Shown piece after piece: positions 6,513 through 11,520 of a DNA stretch of 13,935 nt. The notes beneath the pieces were generated by a model. The model saw only the letters and a list, made by a program, of their open reading frames with translations. It was not told the origin of the DNA and searched no databases. The first letter of the stretch is position 1. Each line of letters starts with the position of its first letter. Both the position numbers and the translations under genes were made by a program. Origin of the DNA: Actinomycetota bacterium (lineage in GTDB: Bacteria; Actinomycetota; Actinomycetes; S36-B12); contig DMPC01000103.1 of the NCBI GenBank assembly GCA_003456155.1, positions 1 to 13,935 of the forward strand, read 5' to 3'.

Positions 6513-7724
6513 GTGACCGACACCGTCCCGCAGTACCTGGCAGGAGCCCACACCGCGATGAGCCGCGAGGAGGCGCTGGCGATCCTCGACCGCTTGGCCG
6601 AGCACCTGCGCAACGGCACGACCGACATGGCACCCGAGCAGCTGCAGGTCCCGATCTCCTACTACCTCGACCCGGAGCAGTGGGACCGCGAGATCCGCGA
6701 GGTGTTCCATCGCATCCCCCTGCCCGTCTGCACCTCGGCGGAACTGGCAGGCGTGGGCGACTACAAGGCCCTGCGCGTCGTCGGCAAGGAGGTCATCCTG
6801 GTGCGCGGCAAGGACGGCCGCATGCGCGCGATGCTGAACGTATGCCGGCACCGGGCCATGAAGCTGCTCCCTGAGGGATGCGGGAGCACCCGGCACGGCT
6901 TCGTGTGCGGGTACCACGCGTGGTCCTACGACACCGCGGGCCGCCTCACCGGGGTGCCGGAGGAGTCGACCTTCGGTCCGGTGGACCGTGACGACTACAG
7001 CCTCGTGCAGCTGCCCTGCGAGGAGCGTGCCGGCATCGTCTTCATCGGGCTGACGGCAGGGATGGAGTTCGACGTCGATGCCTGGCTGGGTCCGGTGCTG
7101 CCCTGTCTGGAGGCGCTGGAACTGGACAAGTGCACGCACTTCACGACGAAGGAGCTGTCCGGACCGAACTGGAAGGTGACCCTCGACGGCTACCTCGAGA
7201 GCTACCACTTCGGGGCTCTGCACCCGGGCACCGTCGCGCTCACGAACCACTCGAACCGGGCGACGTTCGACCAGTTCGGCCCGCACGTGCGCAACGTCTT
7301 CGCCCTGAAGTCCCTGAACGCGATGCTCGATACTCCCCGGGACCAGTGGGACCCGGCTGCCGCGATGGGGCTCGTGTACTGGATCTTCCCGGGCATGTCG
7401 ATCGCCGGCGGCTGGCGCGAGCGCACGGTGATCTCGACCATGCTGCCGGGCGACTCCTGGGGCGAGTCCATGACGTGGCAGACGACCCTGCTGCGCACGC
7501 CGCCGCAGACCCCCGAGGAGTACGAGGAGGCCGCGAAGACCGCCGAGTGGTTCTTCGCCGCCTTCCGGGACGAGGACTACACGGCGCAGACCGACGTGCA
7601 GAACGGGCTCGCGTCCATCCCGGACCAGCACATGATCATCGGGCGCAACGAGATCGCCGTCCAGCACGCCCACGAGACCCTGCGGCGGCTGCTCGCGGGG
7701 GAGTCGGTCCACGACGTGCCGTAG
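6513..7724 (+). CDS. Rieske non-haem iron oxygenase, alpha (catalytic) subunit
   Basis: The 403-residue protein has an N-terminal Rieske domain with Cys111-x-His113 (CRHRA) and Cys132-x2-His135 (CGYHAWSYD). The C-terminal catalytic domain has DGYLESYHFGALHPGT. Here Glu229, His232 and His237 correspond to the bridging acid and the two iron-binding His, and Asp355 in DED is the probable third ligand. It uses O2 and two electrons to hydroxylate, dealkylate or otherwise oxidise a substrate. The bridging residue is Glu rather than the usual Asp, as in carnitine oxygenase CntA. The GTG at 6513 has GGAG six bases upstream, and 67 bases separate it from the phosphatase. No ferredoxin, reductase or classical beta subunit lies in the window, so electrons must come from elsewhere. 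Its setting between two phosphotransferases and a phosphatase suggests a phosphorylated or soon-dephosphorylated substrate (inference). Confidence 0.92.
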   Translation: MTDTVPQYLAGAHTAMSREEALAILDRLAEHLRNGTTDMAPEQLQVPISYYLDPEQWDREIREVFHRIPLPVCTSAELAGVGDYKALRVVGKEVILVRGKDGRMRAMLNVCRHRAMKLLPEGCGSTRHGFVCGYHAWSYDTAGRLTGVPEESTFGPVDRDDYSLVQLPCEERAGIVFIGLTAGMEFDVDAWLGPVLPCLEALELDKCTHFTTKELSGPNWKVTLDGYLESYHFGALHPGTVALTNHSNRATFDQFGPHVRNVFALKSLNAMLDTPRDQWDPAAAMGLVYWIFPGMSIAGGWRERTVISTMLPGDSWGESMTWQTTLLRTPPQTPEEYEEAAKTAEWFFAAFRDEDYTAQTDVQNGLASIPDQHMIIGRNEIAVQHAHETLRRLLAGESVHDVP

Positions 7725-7751
7725 GGCGGACCCCCTGCCCGGGTGAAGTGA

Positions 7752-7763
7752 GTGGATTTCCAC
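7752..7763. promoter_or_regulatory. Short dyad GTGGATTTCCAC upstream of the second phosphotransferase
   Basis: Five-base arms GTGGA and TCCAC flank TT, 28 bases after the oxygenase stop and 72 bases before the next gene. The 111-base gap between these genes otherwise shows no terminator-like hairpin, so read-through from the oxygenase is possible. An operator role is only a suggestion. Confidence 0.2.
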
Positions 7764-7835
7764 ATATCGGGTGGTGTCGACCGCGGCCGGGTGGCAGACT
7801 CCACGCGAGTTGTCCCCGACCGAATGGACGTCCGC

Positions 7836-9551
7836 ATGTCGCAGAAGGCCTGGCTCACCGATACCGAGCCCAGCACCCGCTTCCCCGTCTACACCCGGCT
7901 CAACGCCGCCGATGTGATGGCTGACCCCATCACCCCGCTCGGCGCGACCCTGTGCTGGATCCCGAACGTGCTCCCCGGGTGGGCATCCGGGTACGTCGAG
8001 GACGTCTGCTTCACCTCCGAGGAGCTGTCCGAGGCGTCCTCCGTGGCCGGATTCATCTACGGCTACCTCTACGTGAACCAGAGCTCGGTCCGCGTTCTGG
8101 GCGTCCGCAAGGGCATGACGACCGACATCATCGACGCGATCTTCTTCAACTCCCCGGGCGCTCCCCCGCACGTCCCCTCGCCGACCGACGAGAACCCCGA
8201 GCTCTCCGCCCAGGGTGCCGCTCGCGCGGGCTGGGTCCTGTCGACCAGCAAGTTCGAGGGCGCCGATGAGGATGCCGCCATCGCCGACGACCTGCGGCGC
8301 AATCGGCCCAACCTCAAGGGCATGAGCAATCGGGCGCTCGTCGCTCGGGCGCGGGCGATGATGCCCTACGAGCGGCTGGCCTGGCGCTCGGAGCAGATCG
8401 GCTCGTCCAACGCGGCGGTGGGTCCGGCCGTGGCCGGGCAGATGCTGCCCCCGGAGAAGGCCCACCTGCTCGTGACCATCCTCGGCTACGCGGGTGACGT
8501 GGAGTCGGCAGCACCCACCTACGCTCTGTGGAGCCTGTCGCGCACGGTCCGCAACAGCCCGGAGCTGACCGCGCTCTTCGACAGCGGCGTCGACAAGGTC
8601 GTCGCGAAGCTGCCGACGTCAGCGGGCGGGTTCTGGAGCGACTTCGCCGCCTTCATCGCGGAGTTCGGCTACCGCGGCCCGTCGGAGTGGGATCTGGGCA
8701 CGGAGTCCTGGGAGTCCAAGCCGTCGCTCGCGCTCGCCCTCGTCGACAAGATGCGGCTGCTCGACGACACCCAGTCGCCGTCGGCCAAGCAGGCCGCGCA
8801 CGCCGCGGAGACCGACAAGGCCATGGCCGAGGCCACCGAGGGCATGGACGCCGCCACCGAGGCGATGTTCCGCGGCGCCATCGGCTCAGCCCGTCGCTTC
8901 GCCGGATGGCGTGAGTCGGGCAAGTCGTCCTGCATCAAGATCATGAACGAGGCCCGCATGGCGCTCATCGAACTGGGCGAGCGCCTGGCCTCCGAGGGCG
9001 TGCTCGACCACTCGCGGCAGATCTTCATCGCGCTGGACAGCGAACTCGACTCCCTCGCGCTCAAGGAGACCTCGTTGCTCCCGACCCTGCGCCAGCGCGA
9101 GACGGACTGGAACGCGCTGAAGGAGCTCGACATCCCGACCTTCATCGACGTGACCAAGCCGATCCCCGCGATCGCCGACCTTCCTCGCAAGGGTGCGTCG
9201 TCGGTGGCGCGCGCGAACGCCGGTGACGTCATGCAGGGCGCGGCGTCGTCGCAGGGCATCGTCGAGGGATCCGTCCGCGTGGTGCTGGGCACCGATGCGA
9301 TCGAGGACTTCCAGCCGGGCGAGATCCTGGTGGCACCCCAGACGGATCCGTCATGGACGCCGCTGTTCCTCGTCGCCTCCGGGGTCATCGTGAACACCGG
9401 CTCGATGGGGTCGCACGCGATGATCGTCGCGCGCGAGCTCGGCATCCCGTGCGTGGGCGGCCTGGTGGGAGCCACGTCGATCCTCAAGACGGGCGACCGC
9501 GTCCGTGTCGATGGAGCCAAGGGCACCGTCGAGGTGCTCGAGACCGTCTGA
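7836..9551 (+). CDS. Second PEP-utiliser-type phosphotransferase (paralogue), lacking an ATP-grasp domain
   Basis: The 571-residue protein aligns end to end with the product of 3996-5732. Shared blocks are TDTEPSxRFPxYTRxNAxxV near the N-terminus, FGYRGPSEWD in place of FGHRGVNEWE, RESGKSSCIKIMNEA, ALIELGERLASEG, and the His domain PGEILVAPQTDPSWTPLF followed by GSMGSHAMIVARELGIP with His527. Both keep the phosphohistidine site, but they differ through the substrate domain; Tyr replaces His in the FG-x-RG motif. They could be two enzymes with different acceptors or two subunits of one complex. The ATG at 7836 is chosen because it matches the paralogue's N-terminus. There is no convincing ribosome-binding site, and an ATG at 7824 is an alternative. 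It ends at a strong hairpin, so it closes the plus-strand run. The phosphoryl donor subunit is not in the window. Confidence 0.85.
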   Translation: MSQKAWLTDTEPSTRFPVYTRLNAADVMADPITPLGATLCWIPNVLPGWASGYVEDVCFTSEELSEASSVAGFIYGYLYVNQSSVRVLGVRKGMTTDIIDAIFFNSPGAPPHVPSPTDENPELSAQGAARAGWVLSTSKFEGADEDAAIADDLRRNRPNLKGMSNRALVARARAMMPYERLAWRSEQIGSSNAAVGPAVAGQMLPPEKAHLLVTILGYAGDVESAAPTYALWSLSRTVRNSPELTALFDSGVDKVVAKLPTSAGGFWSDFAAFIAEFGYRGPSEWDLGTESWESKPSLALALVDKMRLLDDTQSPSAKQAAHAAETDKAMAEATEGMDAATEAMFRGAIGSARRFAGWRESGKSSCIKIMNEARMALIELGERLASEGVLDHSRQIFIALDSELDSLALKETSLLPTLRQRETDWNALKELDIPTFIDVTKPIPAIADLPRKGASSVARANAGDVMQGAASSQGIVEGSVRVVLGTDAIEDFQPGEILVAPQTDPSWTPLFLVASGVIVNTGSMGSHAMIVARELGIPCVGGLVGATSILKTGDRVRVDGAKGTVEVLETV

Positions 9552-9561
9552 CCCGCTCGTC

Positions 9562-9614
9562 AACGCCGAGGCCTGCGGGCCTCGCGAGCAAAACGCCGAG
9601 ACCTGCTGGGCTCG
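9562..9614 (+). repeat. Two direct copies of a 23-base repeat, with a third inverted copy at 9645-9660
   Basis: Copies at 9562-9584 and 9592-9614 share AACGCCGAG then xCCTGCxGGxCTCG, matching at 20 of 23 positions. The reverse complement of the ACGCCGAGxCCTGC core appears again near 9647-9660. The arrangement fills most of the gap between two convergent genes and looks like a small REP-type or terminator-derived element. Confidence 0.6.
9567..9584 (+). terminator. Hairpin terminator after the second phosphotransferase
   Basis: CGAGGCC (9567-9573) and GGCCTCG (9578-9584) form a perfect seven-base GC-rich stem with a TGCG loop, 15 bases after the stop codon. An A-rich CAAAA follows shortly. 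It lies inside the first copy of the local repeat. Confidence 0.6.
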
Positions 9615-9660
9615 GTACCGGGCTGAAGCGCCAGGTGCCGGGGACAGCAGGTCTCGGCGT
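9593..9660. terminator. Long stem-loop between convergent phosphotransferase and dehydrogenase genes
   Basis: Perfect 15-base arms at 9593-9607 (ACGCCGAGACCTGCT) and 9646-9660 enclose a 38-base loop containing GGTACC and GGTGCC. It lies eight bases before the stop of the minus-strand dehydrogenase and is well placed to end transcription arriving from either side. Confidence 0.6.
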
Positions 9661-9668
9661 CTCTCGGG

Positions 9669-10715
9669 TCAGGGGGTGATCACCGCGCGACCGGTCAGCT
9701 TGCCGGCCCCCATGTCCGCGTAGGCATCGAGCGCGCGATCGAGCGAGTAGGTCGTGTACTCGGGCGTGATGAGACCCCGGGCGGCCAGGGCCAGCACCTC
9801 GCGAAGCTCCGATCGGGTGCCCCAGTAAATCGAGCGCATTGCCGTCTCGTAGGGCGGTGCGTAGAGATTGAAGGGGAAGCTGCCCCCCGCCACGCCCACG
9901 AGCGTCAGGTCGCTCTGGTACTTGCAGCTGCCCACGGCGGTCGCGAGCGTCGCGTCGGTTCCGACGAAGTCGATGACCACCTCGGCGCCACCCCCGGTGG
10001 CGTCCTTCACCTGGGCGACGATGTCCTCGGCTCCACCGTCGAGGACGACATCGGCCCCTGACTTGCTGGCGAGCGCGCGAGCCTCGGGCTTGATGTCGAT
10101 CGCGATGACGTCTGCGGCCGTCATGGCCTTGATGATCTGGATGCCCATGTGCCCGAGGCCGCCGGCGCCGATGACGACGACGCGTGATCCGGGCACCATC
10201 TTCGCGACGGAGAGCTTGACCGCGTGGTACGGCGTCAGGCCGGCATCGGTGAGGGGTGCAGCCGCGACCGGATCCAGGGCGTCGGGGATCGGCACGAGGA
10301 AGCGGGCGTCCGGGACCAGCATGTACTCCGCCTGGCCGCCGTTCGTTCCCAGCCCACCCCCGAAGGCGCTGTCGAAGCCATCGAGGGGCGCCGCGCAGTA
10401 GGTGTCCTGCCCGCGGCCGCACGCGTCGCACTTCCCGCAGCCCCAGGGCCCGTAGACGGCAACCGCCTGGCCGACACTGACGCGATCGACGCCGGCTCCG
10501 AGCGCGTGGACGTATCCGGCGTTCTCATGGCCGAGGATGAAGGGGACGCGCCAGGGGAGCATGCCCTCCTCGAAGTCGTGCAGGAGGTGCAGGTCGCTGT
10601 GGCACAGGCCGGCACCGGCGATCTTGAGCACCACCTGGCCGGGGCCGGGGGTGGGCTCATCGATCTCGATGAGGAGCGGATCGGACTTCCAGTTGGGGAG
10701 CTGTACGGCCTTCAT
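9669..10715 (-). CDS. Zinc-dependent medium-chain alcohol dehydrogenase
   Basis: The 348-residue protein oxidises an alcohol to an aldehyde or ketone. GLCHSDLH supplies the catalytic-zinc Cys, GHENAG the His/Glu pair, and GCGKCDACGRGQDTYC the four Cys for structural zinc. The cofactor fold shows VVVIGAGGLGHMGIQ followed by AIDIKPEA, where the Asp favours NAD. The start is the ATG at 10715 (MKAVQLPNW), with GAGAGGA just upstream; an open reading frame extends further back but lacks a comparable start signal. It is transcribed toward the phosphotransferase gene and divergently from the winged-helix-like gene, so it is a separate transcription unit. In the proposed pathway it could oxidise the alcohol left after dephosphorylation, the role CreG plays in the cre pathway; this rests only on proximity. 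The leader carries nested inverted repeats. Confidence 0.93.
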   Translation of the reverse strand: MKAVQLPNWKSDPLLIEIDEPTPGPGQVVLKIAGAGLCHSDLHLLHDFEEGMLPWRVPFILGHENAGYVHALGAGVDRVSVGQAVAVYGPWGCGKCDACGRGQDTYCAAPLDGFDSAFGGGLGTNGGQAEYMLVPDARFLVPIPDALDPVAAAPLTDAGLTPYHAVKLSVAKMVPGSRVVVIGAGGLGHMGIQIIKAMTAADVIAIDIKPEARALASKSGADVVLDGGAEDIVAQVKDATGGGAEVVIDFVGTDATLATAVGSCKYQSDLTLVGVAGGSFPFNLYAPPYETAMRSIYWGTRSELREVLALAARGLITPEYTTYSLDRALDAYADMGAGKLTGRAVITP

Positions 10716-10725
10716 GGCTTCCTCT

Positions 10726-10757
10726 CGGCACGGGGAGCCCCGGTCGACGTGCCGGGG
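10726..10757. promoter_or_regulatory. Nested inverted repeats in the dehydrogenase leader
   Basis: Three overlapping dyads occur within 32 bases: CGGCACG (10726-10732) with CGTGCCG (10748-10754), GGGG-AG-CCCC (10732-10741), and CCCCGG (10738-10743) with CCGGGG (10752-10757). They begin 11 bases upstream of the dehydrogenase start, on its template side. The alternatives are mutually exclusive, which could suit an operator or an attenuator-like leader. Very high GC raises the chance background. Confidence 0.35.
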
Positions 10758-10865
10758 GCGTCGCTGGGATGCTAGCGCCGACGCAGCACCCCGGCAGGTG
10801 TTTCTTGAGGCAAACTCTGGAAACCCTTGCCGACATCTGCGATAGTTGGACGTCCACATGAACGG

Positions 10866-10882
10866 GGCTCCGGCAGGGAGCC
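10866..10882 (+). promoter_or_regulatory. Leader hairpin GGCTCC-N5-GGAGCC before the winged-helix-like gene
   Basis: Perfect six-base arms at 10866-10871 and 10877-10882 lie 24 bases before the ATG at 10906 and just upstream of its ribosome-binding site. A possible -10-like GATAGT is at 10841-10846, so the hairpin would be in the transcribed leader. Its role is unproven. Confidence 0.3.
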
Positions 10883-10905
10883 GTCAGCACGATGCGGAGG
10901 TAGAC

Positions 10906-11520
10906 ATGCCCGAGGTGGCCCTGACGCAGGAGCAGAGCGACGCCCTCGTCTCCCTGGTGGTGCGGGGCATGGCCCGGGGCACAGCCTCCGAGGCCCAGCA
11001 GGGTCTCGCCGACGCCGGCCTCATCCTCATCAAGGGCCCCGTCCTCATGCCCACCCCCGGGGGTACCGAGATTGTCGGTGCGATGCTCCGCCTGCCGGAC
11101 GACGCTCCGGAGCGCGAGCGCATCATGGCGACGTTCCACCGCTTCCTGCCGATCAACCGCCAGCTCCGCGACCTGTGCACGGCGTGGCAGGTGCGACCGG
11201 ACGGCAGCGTGAACGATCACTCCGACGAGAACTACGACGCCGACATCCGAGATCGACTCGACGACATCGACGACTCGGTGGGCCCGCTCCTCAAGCGCTT
11301 CACGGAGGACATACCCGCCATGGCCGGCTACCGGGAACGGCTCACCGAGGCGCTGGAGAAGCTCGACGAGGGCGACGACGCGTGGCTGGCCTCACCCCTC
11401 ATCGACTCTTACCACACGGTCTGGATGCACCTGCACCAGCAGCTGCTGCTCACCATCGGCATGTCACGCAAGGAGGACGAGGAGCTCGAGGAGCGGTTGG
11501 TCTCCGGAGGCGCCGCGTGA
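10906..11520 (+). CDS. Winged-helix-like N-terminus plus helical domain; partner of the PPDK-like protein
   Basis: I do not recognise a named family. The 204-residue product starts at the ATG at 10906, which has a strong GGAGG five bases upstream. Residues 5-62 look like a small winged helix: LTQEQSDALVSLVVRGMA, then TASEAQQGLADAGLI as a recognition-type helix, then a strand-turn ending in PTPGGTEIVG as the wing. Residues 68-190 are mostly helical, with FLPINRQLRDLCTAWQ and a C-terminal SPLIDSYHTVWMHLHQQLL, and a very acidic stretch between (DENYDADIRDRLDDIDD). The stop overlaps the GTG of the PPDK-like gene (GTGA), and GGAGG for that gene lies inside this one, so the two are translationally coupled. 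It may be a regulatory or substrate-docking subunit of the PPDK-like protein rather than a free DNA-binding regulator. The similarity is judged by eye. Confidence 0.7.
   Translation: MPEVALTQEQSDALVSLVVRGMARGTASEAQQGLADAGLILIKGPVLMPTPGGTEIVGAMLRLPDDAPERERIMATFHRFLPINRQLRDLCTAWQVRPDGSVNDHSDENYDADIRDRLDDIDDSVGPLLKRFTEDIPAMAGYRERLTEALEKLDEGDDAWLASPLIDSYHTVWMHLHQQLLLTIGMSRKEDEELEERLVSGGAA

Noticed and set aside
6462..8465. 667-codon minus-strand open frame across the Rieske and second phosphotransferase genes
   Set aside because: It spans two real genes and their intergenic gap on the opposite strand, with no domain signature in its translation.
9562..9614. CRISPR-like repeat pair
   Set aside because: Only two imperfect direct copies separated by seven bases, with a third inverted; each copy is itself a hairpin, which fits a terminator element.
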